Source: Bacillota bacterium (lineage in GTDB: Bacteria; Bacillota_I; Bacilli_A; MOL361; Turicibacteraceae). From it: a DNA stretch of 8,777 nt. The translations under genes were made by a program, and so were the position numbers. Below the pieces are notes generated by a model, which had not been told where the DNA came from, did not search any database, and saw nothing but the letters and a program-made list of their open reading frames with translations. The stretch spans positions 1-8,777 of the forward strand of contig DNGE01000036.1 of NCBI GenBank assembly GCA_003486705.1, given 5' to 3'. Below, piece by piece: positions 1 through 5,909 of the stretch (position 1 is its first letter; each line of letters starts with the position of its first letter).

Positions 1-43
1 ATACCCAAACATGAGAAAGAACCTCGATTATGGATACTGCCTT

Positions 44-72
44 TTTTAATCTGTCATGACATGTGATATACT
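44..72 (+). promoter_or_regulatory. Putative promoter of the alpha/beta hydrolase gene
   Basis: A TATACT -10 box at 67-72 is preceded by TGA, giving the extended -10 form TGn. Seventeen bases upstream is a weak -35 (TTTTAA, 44-49; 3 of 6 consensus positions). The start codon follows about 32 bases after the -10, with AGGAGG between them. The call rests on box matching only. Confidence 0.4.
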
Positions 73-104
73 CTATACCAACTAGCGAATAGGAGGAAAC
101 AATT

Positions 105-1061
105 ATGGATCTATTTATTATTTTAATATTATTGTTGTTGCTCATCTTATATCGCCCCGATAAAGAGCTATCTGAACTTAAAATGAAATATGATTTTAGC
201 CATTCAACCTTTCAGACTGTTTTGATCGATAACCAGGAAATTAACATTCACTACAGAGATGAAGGTGATCCATCAAGCCATGTTATAATCTTACTTCACG
301 GTATGTTTTCTTCTCTTCAGACGTTTGATGAATGGGCAAGTTTACTTCTTCAAAGCGGCTACCGCGTTATTCGGATTGATTTACCTAATCATGGTGCTAG
401 TGGTTCTTTTTCAGATCACGTTATTTCATTACGTCGAAGTGCCCTAGTTGTTAAAGCCATAGTTGATCACCTTCAACTCCAAGCGTTATCTATTGGGGGG
501 AATTCAATGGGGGGTGGCGTGAGTTGGTATTTTAGTGCATTGTATCATGAGTCAATTCATATTAGGCATCTCATTCTAATCGATTCAGTTTCACCCTTGA
601 ATGCCTATAGAAACAGCAGCAAATGGCGAGATTTCATGAACAATACATTTTTAGGAAAAGTGATGTGTAAACTTACACCTAAGTTTTTGTTTATTCTTTT
701 ATTAAAATTCATCTATGGTTCTGGCGGTACCCTTACGCAAAAAACAATTGACCGCTATTATGACTTTTTATTACTTGAGGGCAATCGTGAAGCGATTGTA
801 ACCTCTAAACCCGAGCCATTCGACGAACTCATGAATGTTAAAGCATTAGAAATTATTCAATCAGCCACCATTCCAACTTTAATCATGTGGGGAAAAGAAG
901 ATCGATTAATTCCTATCTCAACAATAGATGAATTTCAAGCTCTGTTCTTTTCTTCTCATACTGAAATAAAAATTTATGAAACACTTGGTCATCTTCCTAT
1001 GGAAGAAGATAGTCTTATGACATTTAATGATTTATCCAGTTTTTTAAGAAAACATTCCTAA
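105..1061 (+). CDS. Membrane-anchored alpha/beta hydrolase
   Basis: A 318-residue protein of the alpha/beta-hydrolase fold. Residues about 2-17 are an almost pure Leu/Ile stretch followed by a charged segment, which reads as an uncleaved N-terminal membrane anchor. The fold motifs are complete and in order: the oxyanion-loop HG at 65-66 (LLHGMFSS), a D-x-x-x-H-G strand-turn near 92-97, the nucleophile elbow G-N-S-M-G with Ser134, the acid Asp266 in WGKEDRLIP, and His296 in LGHLPMEE. An intact Ser-Asp-His triad suggests an active esterase or lipase-like enzyme or a C-C hydrolase; the substrate cannot be read from sequence. AGGAGG at 91-96 lies 8 bases before the ATG and fixes the start. It is the only plus-strand gene and converges with the next gene on a shared terminator. 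The protein is intact, with nothing truncated. Confidence 0.9.
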   Translation: MDLFIILILLLLLILYRPDKELSELKMKYDFSHSTFQTVLIDNQEINIHYRDEGDPSSHVIILLHGMFSSLQTFDEWASLLLQSGYRVIRIDLPNHGASGSFSDHVISLRRSALVVKAIVDHLQLQALSIGGNSMGGGVSWYFSALYHESIHIRHLILIDSVSPLNAYRNSSKWRDFMNNTFLGKVMCKLTPKFLFILLLKFIYGSGGTLTQKTIDRYYDFLLLEGNREAIVTSKPEPFDELMNVKALEIIQSATIPTLIMWGKEDRLIPISTIDEFQALFFSSHTEIKIYETLGHLPMEEDSLMTFNDLSSFLRKHS

Positions 1062-1092
1062 GAACAAGATGATGACTCTAAAAGATAATCAC

Positions 1093-1140
1093 AAAAAAAG
1101 TCTAGCGCTTGGTAAAATTCCCATGCGATAGACTTTTTTT
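1093..1140. terminator. Bidirectional intrinsic terminator between convergent genes
   Basis: A long imperfect hairpin has outer arms of 12 perfectly paired bases (1093-1104 with 1129-1140: seven As then GTCTA, against TAGAC then seven Ts). The inner pairs are CGC/GCG and TGG/CCA, around a loop at 1113-1120. The A-run on one side and T-run on the other let it end transcripts from both directions: the hydrolase on plus and the SHOCT protein gene on minus. Confidence 0.9.
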
Positions 1141-1153
1141 ATACGACGGCTTT

Positions 1154-2410
1154 TTACGATAAAAATTCTGCCTTCTTCTTTTCAAATTCTTCTTTGGTGA
1201 TAATATCTAAATCTAACAGTTCTTTGTATGCTTTTAATTGTTGAACAACATCTTCCGTTAATCGGTTTGTTTGATTCACATTGTTTTCAGTTAGTTCGAC
1301 CTCATTATTACTTGTAGTAACAGGGGTTATTTGTCCAATATGTTCAACTGTTAACGTTTCTTCTCCAATTACAGGTATTGAATCGCCTTCTAACGTCACT
1401 GTTACATCTTCTGTCAATTGATCAACGCTCATCCCCTCAATAGGAGAATCCATTTCTAACGATGGCACCTTTAACTTAGATTCTATGTGATTAACAACAC
1501 GTGTTCCAAGTTCTAGATAATCTTCTGTAAAGGTTAATGTGACAGCCTCTTCTAATAAATGACTCTCACCTTTTAACTGTAGTTGAATTGTTCCCATACT
1601 TGGGAACGACCTCACTTGAAGTTCTACTTTTTCAATTGATTCGTATGAAATCTGAGTTGGTCCGTGTAGCAATGCAGGTGATACGCCTTCAATTGACTCA
1701 TGTCTAATTGATAAGCAACACTCATCTAACACAACGTAGGCAGCAGGGTTAAGTTTAGTTACCTTTTCAAATTCATAAACACACTTATCTTCTATTTGAA
1801 TCGGTTCTTTAGGCAACCATTTTATTTTAGGTTGTTCAATTGGTAATTCATTTTTTTCAACCATTTGCACTCGATCGTTCTCTATCCCTAAGGTTGGTTC
1901 AAGTTCTATATTAGGCATTAACGCAGTTGTTTCAGATTGTTCTAAATTTAGTTCGGGATTAATTAAATTCACAGTTTCCAATCTTGTATTTGTGTTTACT
2001 ATGACTGGTTCAACCTGAGCACGTGTTGAAACCTTATTTCCTTGTTTTCGGACACGCTTTTTAAACTTATTTAACATCGATTGTTTCTTATTTAGTTTCT
2101 TTTCATGACGCTTTCGCTTACGCATTGCACGCTTTGAAAGACGCTTTTCTTTTTTGTTTATTTTAGCTTGTTTTTTATTTATTCTTTTTTGATGGTTTTT
2201 AGATTTTTTATCACCTTTTTCATGACGATCGACATATGAACGCCATATCAGATAAAAAAGGGGTAAGGAAATAAACAGTAATACAATGAGTCCCCCTTTT
2301 ACTGTAAATGGAACATACTGTTTCCCGAAACAAATAACCACTACTGCTATAATCCATAACCAACTGATTAACTTTCCTATATAAAATATTAATTTTTTTA
2401 ATGTTTTCAT
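1154..2410 (-). CDS. Two-TM, PH-like, SHOCT-domain protein
   Basis: A 418-residue protein of unknown function. Two hydrophobic helices at about 7-28 and 37-56 form an N-terminal hairpin. A very Lys/Arg-rich, probably helical or coiled stretch follows (about 58-127), which by the positive-inside rule places the remainder in the cytoplasm. Residues 130-205 are acidic and low in complexity. Residues about 211-312 look like a bacterial PH-like/DUF4429-type beta domain: VVLDECCLSIRHE, then SYESIEKVEL, then GTIQLQLKG, ending in an amphipathic helix. This assignment is by pattern only. After a second acidic linker the protein ends in a clear SHOCT domain (about 386-417: QLKAYKELLDLDIITKEEFE...). SHOCT tails usually cap membrane or PH-like proteins and may mediate oligomerisation. 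AAGGAG at 2419-2424 lies 8 bases before the ATG. It appears to be transcribed alone. The SHOCT call is confident; the cellular role is unknown. Confidence 0.85.
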   Translation of the reverse strand: MKTLKKLIFYIGKLISWLWIIAVVVICFGKQYVPFTVKGGLIVLLFISLPLFYLIWRSYVDRHEKGDKKSKNHQKRINKKQAKINKKEKRLSKRAMRKRKRHEKKLNKKQSMLNKFKKRVRKQGNKVSTRAQVEPVIVNTNTRLETVNLINPELNLEQSETTALMPNIELEPTLGIENDRVQMVEKNELPIEQPKIKWLPKEPIQIEDKCVYEFEKVTKLNPAAYVVLDECCLSIRHESIEGVSPALLHGPTQISYESIEKVELQVRSFPSMGTIQLQLKGESHLLEEAVTLTFTEDYLELGTRVVNHIESKLKVPSLEMDSPIEGMSVDQLTEDVTVTLEGDSIPVIGEETLTVEHIGQITPVTTSNNEVELTENNVNQTNRLTEDVVQQLKAYKELLDLDIITKEEFEKKKAEFLS

Positions 2411-2520
2411 TTTACGCTCTCCTTCCTACTTCTTGAATGCCAGGATAAACATAAAACTATCTTACACTACTAAACGCTTTCGAAACAAACACAATAATTG
2501 GAAGTTAATATTCGCAATTT

Positions 2521-2546
2521 AAAAAAGGGCAATTTTAGTTTTGCCC
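2521..2546 (-). terminator. Intrinsic terminator of the GH25 lysozyme gene
   Basis: Read on the minus strand, the stem GGGCAA/TTGCCC (arms 2541-2546 and 2527-2532) with an 8-base loop is followed directly by six Ts (2526-2521). It starts 7 bases after the lysozyme stop codon and separates that gene from the SHOCT protein gene. Confidence 0.85.
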
Positions 2547-2553
2547 CTTATAG

Positions 2554-3372
2554 CTATTTTAGTTTGAGTACTTGCCCAGGATAAATTATATTTACATTAC
2601 TTATATTATTAAGTGTTGCTAATTGTTGTACGGTAATTCCATATTTCGAGGCAATACTTGATAATGTATCACCCGATTTAACCGTATATGTTTTAATAAC
2701 CGGTGCCTGAGTCGTTGTGGTTGTTGTGGTTGTGGTTGTCGTTGTTGTCGTCGTTGTCGTTACACTACTTGTTCCTAATAAGATACCTTTCATAAATACA
2801 TTCAAATCACAATTAGAAGTTATTCCACTCACTGTACCTGAATCAGAATATTGAAAACCAATCCACTGTTTCCAAATCGGATTGTTTTGTGGCGTTTGAA
2901 CATCATATTCAGCAATCCAAAGTGGATAACTTCCTATCGCTGATGTCAAACTTGTTTGAGCAAAATTCGTATACGTATAAACAACGACTTCATAACCTGT
3001 TAATTTTTTTACCTGAGTTAAAAAAGTAAGGCACATGGTTGTTAAAGCCGATGCACTTACACCTTCTGTTTGTTCAATATCAAGTGCTAAGCGACAATCT
3101 GGCGTTTTTCCTTTAATAACACTCGCAAAATATTTTGCTTGTTCAGTTGCATCAACACTAGGTTTAAAGAAATGATAAAATCCTACTTTTAATCCTGCTG
3201 CTTTTGCATCTTTATAATACGTTTCCAACATGGAATCCGTATAATTTTTACCTTCTGATGCCTTTAAATATACAATGCTTATGCCACTAGATTTTACTTG
3301 TTTAAAATTAACGGTTCCATTCCAGTGTGAAACATCAATCCCTCTATACGTTCCTGCACTTCGTGTTTCCAT
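2554..3372 (-). CDS. GH25 lysozyme with Thr-rich linker and LysM domain
   Basis: A 272-residue glycoside hydrolase family 25 muramidase (N-acetylmuramidase cutting the MurNAc-GlcNAc bond). The catalytic domain (about 8-200) opens with GIDVSHWNG (Asp13) and carries the acidic pair Asp98/Glu100 in LALDIEQ, plus the later strand motifs IAEYD and CDLNVF. A run of 17 consecutive threonines (205-221) links it to a C-terminal LysM peptidoglycan-binding domain (228-271: YTVKSGDTLSSIA to YPGQVLKLK). I start it at the ATG at 3372 because GAGGAGGA lies 8 bases upstream; an in-frame ATG at 3405 would only add MIIVILRRKKH and has no good ribosome-binding site. Neither start gives a signal peptide, so export would need holin-type release, lysis or a non-classical route. 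No phage genes are adjacent. It could be a domesticated endolysin or an autolysin. Confidence 0.92.
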   Translation of the reverse strand: METRSAGTYRGIDVSHWNGTVNFKQVKSSGISIVYLKASEGKNYTDSMLETYYKDAKAAGLKVGFYHFFKPSVDATEQAKYFASVIKGKTPDCRLALDIEQTEGVSASALTTMCLTFLTQVKKLTGYEVVVYTYTNFAQTSLTSAIGSYPLWIAEYDVQTPQNNPIWKQWIGFQYSDSGTVSGITSNCDLNVFMKGILLGTSSVTTTTTTTTTTTTTTTTTQAPVIKTYTVKSGDTLSSIASKYGITVQQLATLNNISNVNIIYPGQVLKLK

Positions 3373-3380
3373 ATGTTTTT

Positions 3381-3388
3381 TCCTCCTC
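3381..3388 (-). promoter_or_regulatory. Ribosome-binding site that decides the lysozyme start
   Basis: GAGGAGGA on the minus strand ends 8 bases before the ATG at 3372. It sits downstream of the more distal ATG at 3405, so it supports the shorter 272-residue protein. Confidence 0.85.
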
Positions 3389-3518
3389 AAAATGACTATG
3401 ATCATCAGTAAAAATCTACTGACTCAATAATAAAGTATGTTGGACTGTTAACGAGCGACTAAACATATGCATAAAAAAACTGTGAGCATTTAGTGAATTT
3501 TTCTCATAATGAGCTAAC

Positions 3519-3541
3519 AAAAAAAGAGCGCAAGCTCTTTT
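3519..3541 (-). terminator. Intrinsic terminator of the RimJ/RimL-like GNAT gene
   Basis: A compact hairpin, AAAAGAGC/GCTCTTTT (arms 3534-3541 and 3522-3529) with a 4-base loop, is followed on the minus strand by a T-run reaching 3519. It overlaps the stop codon at 3540-3542. Confidence 0.85.
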
Positions 3542-4091
3542 AACAACTTATTTCAAAAAAACTATCGCCCTTTTTAATTTCATAAACCAAGTGCGGGAAT
3601 ACTTTTTCATTGTAAATCTTATCAAATGTAAAGCTGATGCTCATCCCAAGCGATTGAGCTACCCGTAGTGAGCGCGTGTTGCTTGGTCTAATCTCAGCAA
3701 TAACAGCATCCGCTTTTAGTATCTCAAATGCATATTGAAGGCACCCGTTGCAAGCTTCTTTTGCATATCCTTGACCCCAATAGCGGCGTTTTAACATATA
3801 GCCAAGCCCAACATAATCACGCGCATCAATGACTTCCTTTAATAACCCTACTTGTCCAATGACTTCTTTTGTTTTTTTATTAATTGCTAAATAATAAGCA
3901 AATCCATCTAACTCATAGCGTGCTTGCATATGTTTAAGCCAAATTTTAACTTCCTCATCGGTGAATACTTTTTCCCAAGCATACATCACACTTAAATCTT
4001 GAAGCATGTCACACACATCTGAAAAATCATCTTGTTTTAATTTACGTAGCACCAACCGCTTTGTTTCTAATACGACTTCATCTTTAATCAC
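3540..4091 (-). CDS. GNAT N-acetyltransferase, RimJ/RimL-like
   Basis: A 183-residue member of the Acetyltransf_3 (RimJ/RimL-like) branch of the GNAT superfamily, which transfers acetyl from acetyl-CoA to an amine. The family signs are the opening ETKRLVLRKLKQDD, the acetyl-CoA pyrophosphate loop RRYWGQGYAKEA (102-113, Q/R-x-x-G-x-G/A form), and the late PSNTRSLRVAQSLGM segment (136-150), where Asn/Ser normally precede the final helix. The start codon is GTG (4091-4089), chosen because AAGGAG at 4100-4105 stands 8 bases upstream. The acceptor could be a ribosomal-protein N-terminus, an antibiotic or another small amine; nothing in the sequence decides this. It lies 51 bases after the second GNAT gene on the same strand with no T-run terminator between them, so the two may be co-transcribed. 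Confidence 0.88.
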   Translation of the reverse strand: MIKDEVVLETKRLVLRKLKQDDFSDVCDMLQDLSVMYAWEKVFTDEEVKIWLKHMQARYELDGFAYYLAINKKTKEVIGQVGLLKEVIDARDYVGLGYMLKRRYWGQGYAKEACNGCLQYAFEILKADAVIAEIRPSNTRSLRVAQSLGMSISFTFDKIYNEKVFPHLVYEIKKGDSFFEISC

Positions 4092-4099
4092 CTAAAATG

Positions 4100-4105
4100 C
4101 TCCTT
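4100..4105 (-). promoter_or_regulatory. Ribosome-binding site supporting a GTG start
   Basis: AAGGAG on the minus strand, 8 bases before GTG at 4091. It lies in the 21-base loop of a possible 7-bp stem (CCTAAAA 4091-4097 with TTTTAGG 4119-4125) that also covers the start codon. Confidence 0.75.
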
Positions 4106-4142
4106 TATATCATGTCTGTTTTAGGTTACACATTAAAAGCGT

Positions 4143-4622
4143 CTAACGGTTTAGATATTTAAAAACTGAAATATAGTAATCGTCTTCAGGAATATCACCT
4201 AAATCTGTAAAACCCACACTTCGATAAAAGCTTTTTAATTTTTCATTTCCAGACCAACAGTCTAAGTAGAGTTCGAATTCGTTATCTTTTGCTAGCGTTG
4301 CTGCGTAATCAATGAGTTGTTTTCCATATCCCTTACGCTGTTGACTTGGCTGAAGGGCTAGTTTATACAAATATAAAAATGGTGACCGTAGTGTTTGTTG
4401 AATGGGATCTAACTGTTTAGTTTTGAGGCTAAACGTTGCAATGAGACAACCATCCTTTCGTGCAATAAACGTTCGTCCTAAGTTAATATCTCTTAACATT
4501 TCGATTTCATCAAAGCCTTCCGTCCACTGCATTATTCCTTTTTTATTTAAGTCCGTTTTGACAACTTTTAATAGATTTATGATTTCAACCAAATCCCCCA
4601 GCTTGGCTTTTTGTATTTTCAT
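4143..4622 (-). CDS. GNAT N-acetyltransferase
   Basis: A 159-residue GNAT-fold acetyltransferase, complete for the compact Acetyltransf_1 type. The N-terminal strand-helix MKIQKAKLGDLVEIINLL is typical. The central strand LYLYKLALQP leads into the acetyl-CoA loop QQRKGYGKQLIDYA (94-107). The tail LYLDCWSGNEKLKSFYRSVGF (118-138) carries the Asn, Tyr and Phe seen in many family members. There is no marker for the acceptor substrate. GAGGTGAT at 4627-4634, a strong match to the 16S rRNA 3' end, fixes the ATG at 4622. Part of this site lies in the arm of a 7-bp hairpin. The protein shares only the fold with the neighbouring GNAT, so the pair is not a recent duplication. Confidence 0.88.
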   Translation of the reverse strand: MKIQKAKLGDLVEIINLLKVVKTDLNKKGIMQWTEGFDEIEMLRDINLGRTFIARKDGCLIATFSLKTKQLDPIQQTLRSPFLYLYKLALQPSQQRKGYGKQLIDYAATLAKDNEFELYLDCWSGNEKLKSFYRSVGFTDLGDIPEDDYYISVFKYLNR

Positions 4623-4631
4623 CTACATCAC

Positions 4632-4649
4632 CTCATTTTAATAAATGAG
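4632..4649 (-). promoter_or_regulatory. Hairpin overlapping the GNAT ribosome-binding site
   Basis: A perfect inverted repeat, CTCATTT-N4-AAATGAG. On the mRNA its 3' arm includes the first bases (GAG) of the Shine-Dalgarno sequence GAGGTGAT at 4627-4634, so folding would partly hide that site. The stem is A/U-rich, and function is only a possibility. Confidence 0.35.
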
Positions 4650-4661
4650 TGAAGTTCCAAT

Positions 4662-4692
4662 ATTATGCACAAACTGGCGATTTTTTTGTTAA
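4662..4692 (-). promoter_or_regulatory. Weak candidate promoter of the GNAT pair
   Basis: Minus-strand TTAACA (4687-4692) and CATAAT (4662-4667) are separated by 19 bases, longer than ideal. There is no clear terminator between this gene and the upstream nitroreductase, so read-through is an alternative. Confidence 0.28.
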
Positions 4693-4708
4693 TTCTACAA
4701 AACTTGTG

Positions 4709-5215
4709 TTATTTTTTATAACGTTCATAGTAGATTTTAGCTGGATTAAATCGTTCACTTGCTTTTCTATCTTCTGCAGGATAACCGATTGCAACAATGG
4801 CTAATGGTTGAATATGTGGTGGTAAGTCTAAAATTTTAGTGAGTGCTTGGACGCGATCTTCAACTGGATAAATGCCCATCCAAACTGCACCAAGACCTAG
4901 GTCTTCAGCCTGTAATAAAATATTTTGTGTCGCTGCTGAACAGTCTTCTATCCAATACCCTTTATGTTTTTCTAAATTTGTATTTCCAAGAACAACGATT
5001 GAAACATTTGCTGTTTTAAGTGGCACCCTATTTAAACTACTCGATTCCATTGGTGCAAATAGTTCTTGATTTCGAATCACAATAAACTCCCACGGTTGTT
5101 TATTTCCAGCTGATGGCGCTGCCATGGCCGCTCTTAATAATAATTCAACTTGTTCCTCACTTACACGATCATCTGTATATTTACGTATACTTTTACGATT
5201 AAAAATGACGTTCAT
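4709..5215 (-). CDS. Nitroreductase-family FMN oxidoreductase (copy 2)
   Basis: A 168-residue flavoprotein of the nitroreductase superfamily, which as a dimer uses NAD(P)H to reduce nitro compounds, quinones or similar acceptors. The FMN-contact motifs are present: NRKSIRKY (6-13), APSAGNKQPWEF (33-44), and the region from DCSAATQNILLQAEDLGLGAVWMGIYP to AIGYPAE (91-148). It is short for the superfamily but equal in length to its neighbour, to which it is about 59% identical (99 of 168, counted by hand, no gaps). I place the start at the ATG at 5215 because it aligns with copy 1 and GGGAGG lies 11 bases upstream. An ATG at 5257 would add 14 residues (MMIVSSDIWEENKQ) that copy 1 lacks and would overlap a probable -10 box. 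It sits 115 bases behind copy 1. Confidence 0.9.
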   Translation of the reverse strand: MNVIFNRKSIRKYTDDRVSEEQVELLLRAAMAAPSAGNKQPWEFIVIRNQELFAPMESSSLNRVPLKTANVSIVVLGNTNLEKHKGYWIEDCSAATQNILLQAEDLGLGAVWMGIYPVEDRVQALTKILDLPPHIQPLAIVAIGYPAEDRKASERFNPAKIYYERYKK

Positions 5216-5226
5216 TTGTTTATTTT

Positions 5227-5232
5227 CCTCCC
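5227..5232 (-). promoter_or_regulatory. Ribosome-binding site of nitroreductase copy 2
   Basis: GGGAGG on the minus strand, 11 bases before the ATG at 5215. It lies inside the longer possible reading frame from 5257 and so favours the shorter protein. Confidence 0.65.
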
Positions 5233-5252
5233 AAATATCGCTAGATACTATC

Positions 5253-5282
5253 ATCATAACATTTTTTCATCCTCTGTTCTAA
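5253..5282 (-). promoter_or_regulatory. Candidate promoter of nitroreductase copy 2
   Basis: The minus-strand -10 box TATGAT (5253-5258) carries an extended TGT just before it (5259-5261). TTAGAA (5277-5282) stands 18 bases upstream as a weak -35. A transcript from here would start after the ATG at 5257, agreeing with translation from 5215. Confidence 0.42.
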
Positions 5283-5330
5283 CGACTTGAGTATAAAAAA
5301 CTAACATAGCCACCGCTTATATAAATCACT

Positions 5331-5846
5331 CTAAATTTCTAGGTTATTCCATGTTTCAAAGTGAACTCTACTTTCATTAAAGCGATCAACGGCTTGTTTT
5401 TGTTCAGCTGGATATCCTAATGGAACAACAGCTAAAGGTGTAACTGTTTCAGGTAAATTAAATATTTGTTTTAAAGCGGCAACACGTTCTTCGATAGGAT
5501 AAATCCCCATCCAAACCGCACCGAGTCCCATATCTTCTGCTTGTATCAACATATTTTCTATAGCAGCTGAACAATCTTGAACCCAGTATCCGCTAAATCG
5601 CTCTTTTGCGGTGTCACCGCAAACCACAACAGCAACACTTGCTGTTTTTAAAGGTCCTGTATAAGGACTTGTTTGAATCATCTCATTGATTTTATTTTGA
5701 TCTCGAACCACAATAAAATCCCAAGGTTGTGCATTACCTGCTGAAGGTGCTGCCATAGCAGCCCTTAAAACTAATTCCACTTGTTCATTTGTCACCACTT
5801 GTTCCGTGTATTTTCGAATACTTTTACGGTTAAAAATAGCATTCAT
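5331..5846 (-). CDS. Nitroreductase-family FMN oxidoreductase (copy 1)
   Basis: A 171-residue nitroreductase-superfamily flavoprotein with the same motif order as copy 2: NRKSIRKY (6-13), APSAGNAQPWDF (33-44), DCSAAIENMLIQAEDMGLGAVWMGIYP (91-117) and PLGYPAE (142-148). The two copies differ most at residues 51-66 and at the C-terminus. The first of these is a loop region that often shapes the substrate pocket in this family, so they may have split substrate range. The ATG at 5846 has AAGGAG (5856-5861) 9 bases upstream. The gene lies 63 bases after the aldo/keto reductase, but a hairpin terminator stands between them, so it depends on read-through or on a promoter I cannot place. Likely acceptors are quinones or nitroaromatics; this is inferred from family and context. 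Confidence 0.92.
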   Translation of the reverse strand: MNAIFNRKSIRKYTEQVVTNEQVELVLRAAMAAPSAGNAQPWDFIVVRDQNKINEMIQTSPYTGPLKTASVAVVVCGDTAKERFSGYWVQDCSAAIENMLIQAEDMGLGAVWMGIYPIEERVAALKQIFNLPETVTPLAVVPLGYPAEQKQAVDRFNESRVHFETWNNLEI

Positions 5847-5868
5847 GATAAAAATCTCCTTTCTGTTT

Positions 5869-5896
5869 AAAAAGAGGAAAACTAAAACTAGTTTCC
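5869..5896 (-). terminator. Intrinsic terminator after the aldo/keto reductase
   Basis: The minus-strand stem GGAAACTA/TAGTTTTCC (5889-5896 with 5876-5884, one bulged base, 4-base loop) is followed by TC and a five-T run (5873-5869). The downstream ribosome-binding site begins only 8 bases later. The moderate stem and short T-run suggest incomplete termination. Confidence 0.65.
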
Positions 5897-5909
5897 CCCA
5901 ATTTCTTTA

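Noticed and set aside
1..66. Open frames running in from the left edge (ending at 64-66 in frame 1 and 47-49 in frame 2)
   Set aside because: At most about 21 residues are visible, with no recognisable motif. Either could be the tail of an upstream gene or chance.
2710..2760. The ACN-codon tract as a DNA microsatellite or phase-variation switch
   Set aside because: It is 51 bases of mixed Thr codons, divisible by three and not a uniform repeat, so slippage would keep frame and is unlikely to act as an on/off switch.
3373..3405. ATG at 3405 as the start of the lysozyme, giving a possible signal peptide
   Set aside because: It adds MIIVILRRKKH, which is too short and ends in basic residues, and GAGGAGGA is placed for the ATG at 3372.
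3405..3422. Inverted repeat TCAGTA-N6-TACTGA upstream of the lysozyme
   Set aside because: The arms are only 6 bases, it does not reach the ribosome-binding site, and I could not place a convincing promoter relative to it.
3503..3513. Palindrome CTCAT-A-ATGAG between the GNAT and lysozyme genes
   Set aside because: Eleven bases in A+T-rich DNA can occur by chance; it resembles the arms at 4632-4649 but has no matching position relative to a gene.
3540..4622. The two adjacent GNAT genes as a recent tandem duplication
   Set aside because: They belong to different GNAT branches and align only at the acetyl-CoA loop.
4402..4641. Plus-strand open frame of 79 codons
   Set aside because: It is antisense to the GNAT gene at 4143-4622, lacks a good ribosome-binding site and resembles no known protein.
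4872..5069. Plus-strand open frame of 65 codons
   Set aside because: It is a shadow of nitroreductase copy 2 with no independent support.
5216..5257. ATG at 5257 as the start of nitroreductase copy 2
   Set aside because: The extra 14 residues are absent from copy 1, overlap a probable -10 box, and the GGGAGG site and alignment favour 5215. A purine-rich AGAGGAT 11 bases before 5257 leaves a little doubt.
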